Source: Geobacter sp. UBA5730 (GTDB taxonomy: Bacteria; Desulfobacterota; Desulfuromonadia; Geobacterales; Pseudopelobacteraceae). Taken from it: a stretch of DNA of 64,000 nt. Where the stretch lies: NCBI GenBank assembly GCA_002419465.1, contig DIGE01000018.1, forward strand, positions 1 through 64,000, written 5' to 3'. This document shows positions 33,476 to 43,087 of this stretch, in pieces. The notes beneath the pieces are model-generated. The model did not search any database. It was given only the letters and a program-made list of their open reading frames with translations, and was not told the DNA's origin. Both the position numbers and the translations under genes were made by a program. Position 1 is the first letter of the stretch, and every line of letters begins with the position of its first letter.

Positions 33476-36454
33476 ATGCAGCTTGCCACCCACATCCGAC
33501 GCAGCCGCAACGCAAGCGCAGCAACGGCACTCGCCAATGCTCAATGGCTTGAGTCCCGGATGTCACCCTACTTCTTCCAGGCTATGAGTGATGAGCCAGA
33601 AGCCTTGATCACTCTGGCCCAGGAGCTGGGATCACTACAACGAAACCACCATCTGGTGCTGACCGATCGGGATCAAACCTTGGTCATGGCCTGCGCAGAC
33701 GAGGCGGGTTCCCTCTACGAAACCCTGCGCCGTATCAGGGCAGGGGAAATATCCTACGCCATGTTCTCCCATTCCAACGGCCCAATGCCCAACATGTCAC
33801 AGGAGCTGGAAGTACAACGTTTTGAGTTTAATCGTCGTCCCAACAGCTCCATAGACATGCAACGCCGACTGACGCTTTCAACACGGCTGCAGCGAGCCAT
33901 CATGCAGGAGTTGCGTTGCATTGTCCCGAACCTTGACCGGCAACGCGCCTTGCGGTTGCTGAAACTCCTCTGGTTGAACAACGAGGCATATGTCACGATG
34001 TCTCCCCCGGCACGAACCGCCTGGCTAGTCTGGTTGTTTGCCCAAAGCAACGCCAGTGGCGGCCTCTTTCTGGATTTGCGCGAGGTGGAGCGGGATGGCA
34101 AACGGGAGGCGCGCTTGCTCTTCGCCGTGGGCAACCCCCCCCAGGAAGATTTCCTGTTGCAGGTAGTCGAAGTGCTCAACCGGCTGGACATCGGTATTCG
34201 GCGAGCCTACTGCCAGACCATCTCCAACGGGATTCACCCCTACTTTCTGGGGACCTTCTATCTGCGTCACCGCGGCGGACAATCACTTGACGCTGAATCC
34301 AGACTGGTACAACAGATGAAGCAGGAGCTCTGCAACACTCAGATCCTGGCCTATGACGGTTACAGCTACCGGGAATGGGTGACCAACGGACTCATGTCAG
34401 GGGACGATGCCGCCCTGGTGAACGCCTTCATAGCCTTCTGCCACACCAACCTGGCCCATAACTGCCCGGACCGTTTCGGACTTGAAGATGTGCAGAGTGC
34501 CTTCCACAACCACCCGGAGATGGCACTGCAACTGGTTCGACTACTCCGACTGCGCTTCGACCCCGAGCTGCCTGACCGCCAGCACTATCAGCAAGCCTTG
34601 GCCGAGACGAGCATCACCATACAGGACTACAACACCGGCCACCGCTGGCTGGACGATATCCGGCGCACCATCTACCGCTGCTGCCTGCTGTTGATCACCA
34701 ACACACTGAAAACCAACTTCTTTGTGGTTGAAAAGCAGGCTCTGGCATTTCGGCTTGACCCGCTCTACCTGCGGGAGCTGGGCAGCGAATTCATCGCTGA
34801 TTTGCCTGATACTCCGGCTTTCAGGATCACGTTCTTCTTCAGCCGCTGCGGCCATGGTTACCATATCGGCTTTTCGGACATCGCCCGCGGCGGCTGGCGC
34901 ACCGTCATCGCCCGCACCAAGGACGACGCCATCACCGTTGCCAACGGCCTGCTTCGGGAAGTCTATGTATTAGCCCACACACAGCACCTGAAAAACAAGG
35001 ATATTTATGAGGGTGGCTCCAAGATGGTGCTGGTGCTTGATGCCACTGACCTTGCCAGCGCTGATCACGAGGCTGAAACCTGCCGCCTGTACAAGTTGCA
35101 GTACGGCATTGCCAATGCCTTTCTCGACATTTTTGTCACCAGTTCAGGTCATGCACGGGACCCCCGGGTGGTGGACTACTACGGAGACGACGAACCGATC
35201 GAACTGGGGCCGGACGAAAACATGCACGACAGCATGATTGAAGCGTTGGCCGAACTTTCCAGACGACGTGGCTACCTCTTGGGGGTGGGGGTGATCTCCA
35301 GCAAACGCTTCGGCATCAACCACAAACAGTATGGTGTTACCTCCACCGGGGTGATGACCTTTGCCGAGGTGATCATGGCAGCACAGGGTGTCAACATCCG
35401 CCAGGATCCGTTCAGCATTAAGCTGACCGGCGGCCCGGGTGGCGACGTAGCCGGCAACTGCCTGCGCTTACTGCTGGAGCGCTGTCCCCAGGCACGGATC
35501 GTACTCGTGCTGGATGGCACCGCGGCCGTTTATGACCCGGCGGGACTTAACCGTGACGAGCTGAAACGGATCACCCTGCGGCATGATCTGGATGGCTTTG
35601 ATCCTGCCTGCCTCTCCCCGGGGGGGATAATGCTGTACCGTACCGAGGTGCGGCAAGAGACCTTGAAGGAACTGCACCGCCGGCTTGAACGGCTACATGA
35701 TGGCCGCCTGCAGGAGCGTTGGGTGGCTCTGGACGACTTTCACCGGGAATATTCCTCGATGGTCTTCACCGTGCCGGCCGACCTGTTCATCCCGGCCGGT
35801 GGACGGCCTGAGACCATTGACAGTCAGAACTGGCGTGATTTTCTGTTACCAGATGGCAGCCCATCAGCACCGGTGATCATAGAGGGCGCCAACTCCTTCA
35901 TCACTCCGGCGGCCCGCCTTGAGTTACAAAAAGCCGGCTGCTGCATCATACGTGACGCCTCGGCCAACAAATGCGGCGTAATCTCGTCATCTTATGAGAT
36001 TATCGCAAACCTGCTGCTGTCAGAACAGGAATTCCAAACCGTCAAGGAAGATTACATACGCGATGTGTTGGCCATTCTGGAAAAACGGGCCGGGGACGAG
36101 GCACGCCTGATACTGCAACGCCGGCAGGATGCCGCCGACAGCCAGCCCTACACCGAGATCTCAAATCAAATCAGCCTGAACATCAATGGGTACTACAGCC
36201 GCCTGTTCCAGTTTTTCAACGAACGGCCCGAACTCAGCCTGCGACCACCTTTCCGGGATGCCCTGCTGCGTCACCTGCCGGCGCTTTTGCGTGAAGAGCC
36301 CAGGTTCAGGCGCAGGATCGGCAAACTGCCGCGCAAGTACCAGACTGCTATCCTGGCGGCCGAGATCGCGACCTCACTGGTCTACAGCGGAAATCGCGAC
36401 GCGGACTTCGAACAGATGGTCCGTCGCCACCTACAGCGGGTCAGGGCCGATTGA
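33476..36454 (+). CDS. Large NAD-dependent glutamate dehydrogenase
   Basis: Oxidative deamination of glutamate to 2-oxoglutarate. The 992-residue protein belongs to the large NAD-glutamate dehydrogenase group: a long N-terminal regulatory region (about 1-430), then the catalytic core with FSDIARGGWRTVIARTKDDA (about 470-490), KNKDIYEGGSKMVLVLDA and the nucleotide-binding segment GGPGGDVAGNCLRLL, and a C-terminal helical region. It is shorter than the roughly 1600-residue GDH-180 class and closer to the roughly 1000-residue class. AGGAGG lies seven bases before the ATG. An intergenic inverted repeat between the two divergent promoters may tie its expression to the crotonase/cobO operon. Confidence 0.88.
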   Translation: MQLATHIRRSRNASAATALANAQWLESRMSPYFFQAMSDEPEALITLAQELGSLQRNHHLVLTDRDQTLVMACADEAGSLYETLRRIRAGEISYAMFSHSNGPMPNMSQELEVQRFEFNRRPNSSIDMQRRLTLSTRLQRAIMQELRCIVPNLDRQRALRLLKLLWLNNEAYVTMSPPARTAWLVWLFAQSNASGGLFLDLREVERDGKREARLLFAVGNPPQEDFLLQVVEVLNRLDIGIRRAYCQTISNGIHPYFLGTFYLRHRGGQSLDAESRLVQQMKQELCNTQILAYDGYSYREWVTNGLMSGDDAALVNAFIAFCHTNLAHNCPDRFGLEDVQSAFHNHPEMALQLVRLLRLRFDPELPDRQHYQQALAETSITIQDYNTGHRWLDDIRRTIYRCCLLLITNTLKTNFFVVEKQALAFRLDPLYLRELGSEFIADLPDTPAFRITFFFSRCGHGYHIGFSDIARGGWRTVIARTKDDAITVANGLLREVYVLAHTQHLKNKDIYEGGSKMVLVLDATDLASADHEAETCRLYKLQYGIANAFLDIFVTSSGHARDPRVVDYYGDDEPIELGPDENMHDSMIEALAELSRRRGYLLGVGVISSKRFGINHKQYGVTSTGVMTFAEVIMAAQGVNIRQDPFSIKLTGGPGGDVAGNCLRLLLERCPQARIVLVLDGTAAVYDPAGLNRDELKRITLRHDLDGFDPACLSPGGIMLYRTEVRQETLKELHRRLERLHDGRLQERWVALDDFHREYSSMVFTVPADLFIPAGGRPETIDSQNWRDFLLPDGSPSAPVIIEGANSFITPAARLELQKAGCCIIRDASANKCGVISSSYEIIANLLLSEQEFQTVKEDYIRDVLAILEKRAGDEARLILQRRQDAADSQPYTEISNQISLNINGYYSRLFQFFNERPELSLRPPFRDALLRHLPALLREEPRFRRRIGKLPRKYQTAILAAEIATSLVYSGNRDADFEQMVRRHLQRVRAD

Positions 36455-36533
36455 TCCGCACTTTTTACTTTTGCTGTCAACATGACCTGTGCTAGATAGA
36501 ATAAAGAAATTGCCTGTATAAAGGAGGTCCCTC

Positions 36534-36779
36534 ATGTCCCGATCCAGCGAGAACACCACTACCGCCATTCTGGCCTTTGCCTCAGGCGCCCTGCTGGGCA
36601 CTGTTGCCGCCCTTTTGCTGGCCCCTGCGCCAGGCACCGAGACACGCAGAAAATTAGCCGGCCTCCAGGATGGTGCCGCCGGGCGACTCAAACAATATGC
36701 CAGAGAGGCCCGTTTCAAGATGGCCCCTAAGGGCAAGGGTGAAGATCTGCAATATGATGGTGGGGACGCCTGGATTTAA
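36534..36779 (+). CDS. Small YtxH domain protein
   Basis: The 81-residue product has a membrane segment (about 10-30, AILAFASGALLGTVAALLLA), then PAPGTETRRKLAGLQDGA, the YtxH pattern. The tail is basic, then acidic. AAAGGAGG precedes the ATG. A possible promoter (CTGTCA, 17-base spacer, TAGAAT near 36476-36504) gives it separate expression from the dehydrogenase 80 bp upstream. The function is unknown; it is a second YtxH paralog of the one at 30402. Confidence 0.82.
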   Translation: MSRSSENTTTAILAFASGALLGTVAALLLAPAPGTETRRKLAGLQDGAAGRLKQYAREARFKMAPKGKGEDLQYDGGDAWI

Positions 36780-36812
36780 CCCGTCCCGGTCAGCACAACA
36801 ACTCTCAACAAC

Positions 36813-36846
36813 CAAGGCCCCGATTCCAAAAGGAACCGGGGCCTTG
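36813..36846. terminator. Hairpin between the YtxH and OmpA genes
   Basis: A ten-bp stem CAAGGCCCCG / CGGGGCCTTG extended by TTCC / GGAA after a mismatch, with loop AAAA. It lies between two convergent genes. The T-run is poor on both strands, so termination may be partial. Confidence 0.6.
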
Positions 36847-36873
36847 ACGCATCCACGTACTGCCTTGTAATTA

Positions 36874-38211
36874 CTATTTTTTGGCTGTGGCCTTTTTCTT
36901 GGCCACTTTTTTCACTACTTTTTTGGCCGGGGCTGGTTGTTGCTCTGCATCAGGTTTAAAGTTGGGAATCTCTTCAAAGGTGGCCTCGATGCGGCGGTTC
37001 TGCGCACGGCCTTCGGCAGTCGCATTATCAGCGATCGGCGAAGCCTCACCATAGCCCTTGGCAGTCAAACGCTTGCCATCAACCTTGAAGTTTTTGACAA
37101 TATAGTCACGGACAGCATTGGCACGACGCTGCGAAAGCCGTTGGTTGAGCTTGTCGCTGCCCACATTGTCGGTATACCCTTCAATGATTCCCTTCAGCTC
37201 CTTCTGCTCATTCAGGGCATCGCCGACAGTCTTCAACTCGCCATAGTACTGCTTCTTGATGACAGACTTGCCGGTGTCGAACTGCACCTTCAAGGACAGG
37301 CGGGTACCGGCAGCAACGGCCTTCTGGGCGGTGGACTCAACCACCTGGGGAGTACAACCATTCCGGTCAACCTTGTCACCGCGGGGTGTGGTGGGACACT
37401 TGTCCAGATAATCGGGAACGCCGTCCATATCTGAATCAAGGGGGCACCCCTCGGCATCGACCCTGACAGCAGCCGGAGTGCCTGGGCACTTGTCCTGATA
37501 ATCAAACACACCGTCCATATCTGAATCAAGGGGACACCCGCCCACGCCGACCTTGACACCGGCCGGGGTACCAGGACACTTGTCCAGCTCGTCAATCACG
37601 CCGTCGCCATCGCTGTCAGCCGGAGGAGCAACCACCGGGGCAGCCTTGGGTGCCACCGCTTCCTCCACCACCACAGGCTTGGGGGCCGGCTTGGGGGCGC
37701 CGACAGCAATATGCAGGCCCAGGGTATATTCCACGTTGGTATAAATTTCACTGCTGGCGCTGTAGTTCAGACCGCGCACATCGGCACGCAGGGCGAAATC
37801 GTCGGTCATGAACCACTTAACCCCGCCACCGTAGTTGTAGATCGCCTTGGTCTTGGAGTCATTGAAGTCAAAGCCGCCAAATCCGGCTGCCAGGTACGGC
37901 ACGAAGCTGCCCTTGGGCATAAAATTATAGAGCAGGTCACCACCATAACGCACCATCTCTACATTGTTGCCAGTTCTGGTCCCTTCAGTCTTCAGGTAAT
38001 CAATCACCCCTTCCAAGGCCCAGTTCTCAGTAAGGTTGTAGCCCAGCCGGAAACCATACACCGGTGAAGTCTCCAGGTGTTGTTTTCCCTGGAAGGTATA
38101 GCCCCCCACATACGGGGCAAAGGTAACGGTCTCGGCCCTGTTTTCAGCCAGCGCGGCCCCGGCCTGCAGCAACACGGCACAGGCTGCAATTCCTGCCAAC
38201 CTCTTGATCAT
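36874..38211 (-). CDS. OmpA-family outer membrane protein with thrombospondin type 3 repeats
   Basis: The start is ATG 38211 (AAAGGAGG upstream). The 445-residue product has a signal peptide (about 1-22, cleavage after ALA), an eight-strand beta-barrel (about 25-195), a Pro/Ala linker, three calcium-binding TSP3 repeats (DSDGDGVIDELDKCPGTP type, about 205-300) and an OmpA peptidoglycan-binding domain (about 315-420, EGYTDNVGSDKLNQRLSQRR). The C-terminus is an unusual Lys/Ala-rich tail (VKKVAKKKATAKK). It links outer membrane and wall, and could serve as a porin or adhesin. Confidence 0.92.
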   Translation of the reverse strand: MIKRLAGIAACAVLLQAGAALAENRAETVTFAPYVGGYTFQGKQHLETSPVYGFRLGYNLTENWALEGVIDYLKTEGTRTGNNVEMVRYGGDLLYNFMPKGSFVPYLAAGFGGFDFNDSKTKAIYNYGGGVKWFMTDDFALRADVRGLNYSASSEIYTNVEYTLGLHIAVGAPKPAPKPVVVEEAVAPKAAPVVAPPADSDGDGVIDELDKCPGTPAGVKVGVGGCPLDSDMDGVFDYQDKCPGTPAAVRVDAEGCPLDSDMDGVPDYLDKCPTTPRGDKVDRNGCTPQVVESTAQKAVAAGTRLSLKVQFDTGKSVIKKQYYGELKTVGDALNEQKELKGIIEGYTDNVGSDKLNQRLSQRRANAVRDYIVKNFKVDGKRLTAKGYGEASPIADNATAEGRAQNRRIEATFEEIPNFKPDAEQQPAPAKKVVKKVAKKKATAKK

Positions 38212-38326
38212 CGCAATAATCCTCCTTTCAAATCTGACCCCCAAGGCACCTGCCAGCCCTTGCGGATCCTATCAATGTATTTGAAACATTAACACCACTT
38301 TTAGTCATGTCAAGCCCGCCTGGTGC

Positions 38327-38356
38327 TTGCAATAAATCATCCGGACAGGCTATATT
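38327..38356 (+). promoter_or_regulatory. hemB promoter
   Basis: TTGCAA (38327-38332), an 18-base spacer and TATATT (38351-38356), 34 bp before ATG 38391. On the other strand TTGACA (38308-38313) with TTAATGTT some 17 bases on is a possible promoter of the OmpA gene. Confidence 0.55.
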
Positions 38357-38390
38357 GATCACTAAAAATCACCTCCAGGAGCATTGTCCC

Positions 38391-39365
38391 ATGCTTACGC
38401 CTTCACACCGAGGCCGCAGAATTCGCGGCAAAGAAATCTTCCGCCGCATGGTGCGTGAAACCGCACTGTCGGTCAACGACCTGATCTATCCGATGTTCTC
38501 CGCCTTCGGCAGCGGCATCCGCAAGGAGGTCTCCTCCATGCCGGGCATCTATCAGCAATCTATCGAGCATATTGTGGCGGAGGCCAGGGAGGTCCACGAG
38601 CTGGGCATTCCGGCCGTGATCCTGTTCGGTATCCCCGAAACCAAGGATGCGGCAGGCAGCGACGCCTATGCCGAGCACGGCATCATCCAGGAGACCATCC
38701 GGGCCATCAAACGCGAGGTACCGGAACTGGCGGTGATTACCGATGTCTGCCTGTGCGAATATACCGACCATGGTCACTGCGGCATCATCAAGGATGGTGA
38801 TGTGGATAACGACGCCACCGTGGAGTTACTGGCGCGGGAGGCCCTCTCCCACGCCCGGGCAGGAGCCGACATGGTGGCGCCCTCAGACATGATGGACGGC
38901 CGGGTGGGGGCGATCAGGGAGGCTCTGGACAACAACGGGTTTGCCCATATCCCGGTGATGAGCTATGCCGTTAAATATGCCTCCGGCTACTACGGACCGT
39001 TCCGTGAGGCGGCCGAGTCCACCCCCCAGTTCGGTGACCGCCGCTCCTACCAGATGGATCCAGCCAACCGGCTGGAGGCGTTGCGGGAGGCCCAGGCCGA
39101 TATCGAGGAAGGGGCCGACATCATCATGGTCAAGCCGGGTCTGCCCTACCTTGATATCCTCCGCGACCTGCGCAACGAATACGCCATGCCGCTGGCAGTC
39201 TACAACGTTTCCGGCGAATACAGCATGATCAAGGGGGCGGCGGCCAACGGATGGATCGATGAGGAGCGGGTGGTGATGGAGACCATGCTGAGCTTCAAAC
39301 GGGCCGGTGCTGACCTGATTATAACCTACCACGCCAAGGATGTGGCCCGATGGCTTAAGCAGTAA
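38391..39365 (+). CDS. hemB: Delta-aminolevulinic acid dehydratase (porphobilinogen synthase)
   Basis: Condenses two aminolevulinates into porphobilinogen for heme and B12. The start is ATG 38391 with AGGAG upstream. The 324-residue product contains the metal site VCLCEYTDHGHCG (three cysteines, the zinc-binding pattern), the Schiff-base lysines in SYAVKYAS and MVKPGLPYLD, and the C-terminal NVSGEYSMIK. Heme demand is high in cytochrome-rich Geobacterales. It ends at a strong bidirectional terminator. Confidence 0.98.
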   Translation: MLTPSHRGRRIRGKEIFRRMVRETALSVNDLIYPMFSAFGSGIRKEVSSMPGIYQQSIEHIVAEAREVHELGIPAVILFGIPETKDAAGSDAYAEHGIIQETIRAIKREVPELAVITDVCLCEYTDHGHCGIIKDGDVDNDATVELLAREALSHARAGADMVAPSDMMDGRVGAIREALDNNGFAHIPVMSYAVKYASGYYGPFREAAESTPQFGDRRSYQMDPANRLEALREAQADIEEGADIIMVKPGLPYLDILRDLRNEYAMPLAVYNVSGEYSMIKGAAANGWIDEERVVMETMLSFKRAGADLIITYHAKDVARWLKQ

Positions 39366-39383
39366 ACGTCTCCAACCTTGAAC

Positions 39384-39415
39384 AAAAAAAGGCGGCCGTT
39401 TGGCCGCCTTTTTTT
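39384..39415. terminator. Bidirectional terminator after hemB
   Basis: The stem GGCGGCC / GGCCGCC (39391-39397 with 39402-39408) is flanked by seven As and seven Ts that also pair. It serves hemB on the plus strand and the small secreted protein operon on the minus strand. Confidence 0.95.
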
Positions 39416-39435
39416 CTGCCTCACTTCAACCTCGT

Positions 39436-39861
39436 CTACTCATTCAGCCGCTGCTGCATCTCTTTCTTCTGTTTGCGGATGGCGCCTTCTTCACCGCCCA
39501 GCTTGGGTGGCTCCCGTTCCGGCAACTTGGTGCGCAGCGCAGGCAGGCTGAGCTGCTTGCCACCCTTTTGCGGTTGCGCTGGAGCAGGCGGAGCGGAGAC
39601 AGCGGGGGGAGCCGGAGCGGGTGCCGCAACAGTGACCCGTTTTACCCGCTTTTTCCGCGGAGGAAAGGTTTTTTTCAGGTTAACCTCGGACGTGCTGTAG
39701 CTGGTGATGATGTCCCGGTTCACCAACACCACGACCTTGCCCTGGTCACGCCATACTTGTCTGGCGTTGATCCAGCTGCCATCATTTAGATAGACCCGTG
39801 CGGCCGAGGCGGTTGCCACCCAGCAAACCACCAGCAAAAGTGCCAAGCCAAGCTTCTTCAT
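39436..39861 (-). CDS. Small secreted protein of unknown function
   Basis: The start is ATG 39861 (GGAGG eight bases upstream). The 141-residue product has a signal peptide (about 1-20, cleavage after ASA), a short domain (about 21-70, ARVYLNDGSWINARQVWRDQ) that looks like a small SH3-like beta module, a Pro/Ala linker and a charged Gln/Lys/Glu-rich C-terminus. It lies 94 bp downstream of the CsgG/WD40 gene in the same direction and ends at the bidirectional terminator. The function is unknown; probably a periplasmic partner of the gene upstream. Confidence 0.7.
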   Translation of the reverse strand: MKKLGLALLLVVCWVATASAARVYLNDGSWINARQVWRDQGKVVVLVNRDIITSYSTSEVNLKKTFPPRKKRVKRVTVAAPAPAPPAVSAPPAPAQPQKGGKQLSLPALRTKLPEREPPKLGGEEGAIRKQKKEMQQRLNE

Positions 39862-39955
39862 GCCGAAACCTCCCTGCAGTGATAAAAAATGATTGTGTTT
39901 CATGCTACCCCCAGATTGAGCCGACGGCAAGCTGTTCGGCAACGGTCTCCGTCAT

Positions 39956-41803
39956 TTAGTTGGTATCCAGCCGGTAGCTGGTCAACTCCTTGCCACTGCC
40001 CAGCACCAGCAGACGTCCGTCTGGAGTCATCCCCAACAGATCAATCCGTTTTTCCACCCGATATCGGCGTAGCTCCTGTCCGTTCTGGGCATCCCACAGA
40101 ATCACCAGCTTCTCATCACCACTCAGCACTCGCTGACCATCCCGGCTGACAGCCAGGTGGACCACCTCGTCGGCATGACCGCGCAGAATCTGCTGCTGCG
40201 TACCGTTACGGGGGTTCCAGATCAGCACCAGCTTGTCCTCAGCCGCTGAAACCAGATAGCTGCCGCCAGCAAGAAAGGCCAGCATCCTGACATCACCGCC
40301 GTGGCCGGACAATGACTTCAACTGGCGTCCCGTGGCCGGGTCCCACAACGCTATCTGCTTATCCTGGCCTGCAGTGGCAAGCATGCGGCCGTCCTGGCTG
40401 ATGGCAACCGCCAGCACATCGTTCTGATTTTTGAGCGTCCGCAACCGATTGGCCTTCAGATCCCAGAGCCAGGATTCGTCCCCCTTGGAACCGATCACCA
40501 CCAGACGTCCTGAAGCAGCCATTTCGATATCGCTGGCCACCTCTTTCAGGCCGACAGCAGCAAGCTGTTGCCGACGAGCGATATCCCAGAGCACCGCCCG
40601 TTTATCCTTGCCTGCTGAAACCAGTTGACGCCCATCAGCACTGAAGGCAAGGGCGACCACCGCGCCCTTCAGATGCCCCGGCAAGGTGGCCAGCTGCACC
40701 CCTTTGGCCAGATCCCACAGCACAATCAAACCATCATCATCACCGGTGGCAGCAAGGGTGCCATTCGGGGCCAGGGCCAGGCTCCGCAGTTCCTCGCGCT
40801 GCACCGGAAAGGCCGCCAGCGGGGCCAGTCCACTGATCGCGGCCTGAGCGGTCCGCTCCGCCGCATGTTTGCGCTCCTTCTCAAGGGCCTCCAGTCGGTC
40901 CTTTTCTCGCTCACGGGCCTCTTCTTCCACTTTTTCCTGATACTCGCGCACCTCTTTGTCACGCTCTTCCCGCGCCTTGCGTTCGGCCTCCTCACGTTTG
41001 CGCTCTTCCTCGCGCAACCTGGCGGCTTCTTCAGGACGCAACGCCTCTTCCGGCTGGCTGCTGCTGACCTGCTGGCCGGCCTGAATACAGCCAGCACACG
41101 TTTCCTGCACAATCACCGCCTGGGCGGTCTTGTCCCGTACCTCGGTGATCTTCAGCAAGCCTTTGGGCACCCGCTCAATCGAGAGAATCTCGCCGGTCTT
41201 GGGATGACGCACCGGTGCCCCCTCCAGGTAAACCGTAAAGGCAAAACCAGGCCGGACTCCGGCCTGACGGCCCAGATCAACCATAATCGCATCGCCATCC
41301 CGCTTGACCACATACCCTTCCAGGGGAAAATGCCGGATGATCCGGGCCGATATCTTTGCGACCAGATCATTCAGACTGGTGGTGGAGCCGGCCCGCACCC
41401 GATCGGCCGTAATGATGGCGCCGGTCTCGACATTGATCAACCTGACATTCAACTCATAGGTGCGTTCGTAACTCTGCACCGTACCGGTCACCACCGTCTT
41501 GACGCCCAGTAGCTTGCCGATCCGGGAGGCACTATTCGGGTCCAGCAGACCGGAAGAACCCATCTTCTGCTCCTGAAGAATCTGCTGCATCAGACGCCGT
41601 TCAATCACCTCAAAACGGCCGGCCTCCACCAGGCTGGTGGTGAACCATTCCGCCACGATCTTGCCCACGTCCTGGTTACTAAACGAGCCTTGTTGTTGGA
41701 AATCCAGCACCGCCACCTTGGTTTTATGATAGTCAGTCGCGCCGACACCGGCGCCCCAAAGTAGTACCAAGAGACTGAATAACATCGCACGTAACATCAT
41801 CAT
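39956..41803 (-). CDS. CsgG / FlgT-C / coiled-coil / WD40 fusion protein
   Basis: The start is ATG 41803, seven bases after AAGGAGG; an upstream in-frame GTG adds two residues. The 615-residue product has a signal peptide (about 1-22), a CsgG-like alpha/beta domain (about 26-158; KTKVAVLDFQQQG, then GVKTVVTGTVQSYERTYELN), a FlgT C-terminal-like beta domain (about 162-240, MVDLGRQAGVRPGFAFTVYL), a long Glu/Arg/Lys coiled coil (about 253-322) and a WD40 propeller of about six or seven blades (about 330-613). CsgG domains normally form secretion or assembly rings; a propeller on a coiled-coil stalk is an unusual addition. It sits between an aminotransferase and a small secreted protein. Confidence 0.85.
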   Translation of the reverse strand: MMMLRAMLFSLLVLLWGAGVGATDYHKTKVAVLDFQQQGSFSNQDVGKIVAEWFTTSLVEAGRFEVIERRLMQQILQEQKMGSSGLLDPNSASRIGKLLGVKTVVTGTVQSYERTYELNVRLINVETGAIITADRVRAGSTTSLNDLVAKISARIIRHFPLEGYVVKRDGDAIMVDLGRQAGVRPGFAFTVYLEGAPVRHPKTGEILSIERVPKGLLKITEVRDKTAQAVIVQETCAGCIQAGQQVSSSQPEEALRPEEAARLREEERKREEAERKAREERDKEVREYQEKVEEEAREREKDRLEALEKERKHAAERTAQAAISGLAPLAAFPVQREELRSLALAPNGTLAATGDDDGLIVLWDLAKGVQLATLPGHLKGAVVALAFSADGRQLVSAGKDKRAVLWDIARRQQLAAVGLKEVASDIEMAASGRLVVIGSKGDESWLWDLKANRLRTLKNQNDVLAVAISQDGRMLATAGQDKQIALWDPATGRQLKSLSGHGGDVRMLAFLAGGSYLVSAAEDKLVLIWNPRNGTQQQILRGHADEVVHLAVSRDGQRVLSGDEKLVILWDAQNGQELRRYRVEKRIDLLGMTPDGRLLVLGSGKELTSYRLDTN

Positions 41804-41815
41804 GCCCACCCTCCT

Positions 41816-42979
41816 TCAGGCAAACTGCCTGAAACGATAGACCGCCTCGGGAATCGCCTTGTCCCGAATATTGCCGAAGGCCAGCCGCAGATACGCCTCC
41901 AGGCCGGGTCCGAACACCTCGCCCGGCAGCGTCAGCAGACCGGCCTCGCTCGCCAGGCGGCGGGCCACCTCACGACCGCTGCGGCCGTCAAAGGGATGCC
42001 TGACCCAGGCAAAGAAGCTGCCGCTGGCCACCAGCCGGAACCGATTGCCCGGCAGGCTGAATTCGTTCACAAATAGATCGTGCCGCAACGACATCATCAA
42101 GCGGTTGGCCGCCACCCACTCATCCAGCCGTTCCAGGCCGTACTGCAGGGCCAGTTGCGTGATCCGCGGCTGACAGACCGTCATGGTGTCCTGCAGTTTG
42201 AGGGCCTGCTCGATAAAGGCCGGCGCAGCAGCCAGCAGACCAGCCCGGTAGCCGGTCAGGGCGTAGCTCTTGCCAAAGGACATCACCTGCACCAGAGTGC
42301 TGTGCCAATCCTCAAGGGTAAACAGGTCGTGGGGCATCCCCTCCACGAAGTCACCGTACGTTTCGTCCAGCACCAGGGCGACGCGGTGCTGGCGGGCAAG
42401 AAAATACAGTTCCCGCAGCAGGTCGGGTGGGATCACCGTGCCGGTGGGATTACTGGGGGAAACCAGCAGGATCGCCCGGGTGCGGGGAGTGATCAACTTG
42501 GCTATGGCGGCCGGGTTGGGCAGGCCACGCTCCTTTTCAACAAAAGGTGCGTAGACCGGGCGGATGCCCAGACTACCCAAAGCCATCGGATGGTCAAAGT
42601 AGCAGGGCAATTGCAGGATCATCTCATCACCGGCCTGACAGAGCACCAGCATGGCCAGCCAGAACGCGGCGCTGGCCCCCACCGTGAGGCACAACTGCTC
42701 CGGCGCGACCTTGGCAGCGTAGCGCCTGCGGTAGCGGCCGCAGGCCGCTTCCCGAACCTCCGGCAGTCCCTCATCCGGCGTGTAACGACAGGTCTGGGGC
42801 TCATCCACGGCAGCGTGCAGATGAGCCAGCAGCTCTGCTGGCGGGCCATAATCCGGCACCGCCTGACACAGATCAATCAAGGCAGGCGCACCGGCGGGAC
42901 GGTCGGCCGCCCACCCCCTGACCTCGCTGATCGGTGGTTCATGCACCGCGCGGACATGTTCGTTCAGGACAAAACGCAT
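41816..42979 (-). CDS. Class I/II pyridoxal-phosphate aminotransferase
   Basis: The 387-residue fold type I aminotransferase has the SPSNPTGTVIP motif, Asp/Tyr of LDETYGDF, the PLP lysine in MSFGKSYALTGYRAG and the substrate-binding Arg near FRLV/LRLAFGN. The specific amino acid cannot be told. The ribosome site is weak. It ends 12 bp before the CsgG/WD40 gene on the same strand and is probably co-transcribed, although no functional link is obvious. The length is normal and all key residues are present. Confidence 0.9.
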   Translation of the reverse strand: MRFVLNEHVRAVHEPPISEVRGWAADRPAGAPALIDLCQAVPDYGPPAELLAHLHAAVDEPQTCRYTPDEGLPEVREAACGRYRRRYAAKVAPEQLCLTVGASAAFWLAMLVLCQAGDEMILQLPCYFDHPMALGSLGIRPVYAPFVEKERGLPNPAAIAKLITPRTRAILLVSPSNPTGTVIPPDLLRELYFLARQHRVALVLDETYGDFVEGMPHDLFTLEDWHSTLVQVMSFGKSYALTGYRAGLLAAAPAFIEQALKLQDTMTVCQPRITQLALQYGLERLDEWVAANRLMMSLRHDLFVNEFSLPGNRFRLVASGSFFAWVRHPFDGRSGREVARRLASEAGLLTLPGEVFGPGLEAYLRLAFGNIRDKAIPEAVYRFRQFA

Positions 42980-43087
42980 CTATTGCTCGTTTCTGACAAG
43001 TTACATTTTAGCTGCGCTGGTATAGCCAAACAGCATCTTCTGTATACCACAGCTTAGGAAGGTCGCAAACCGGCCGCAAATCCCCCA

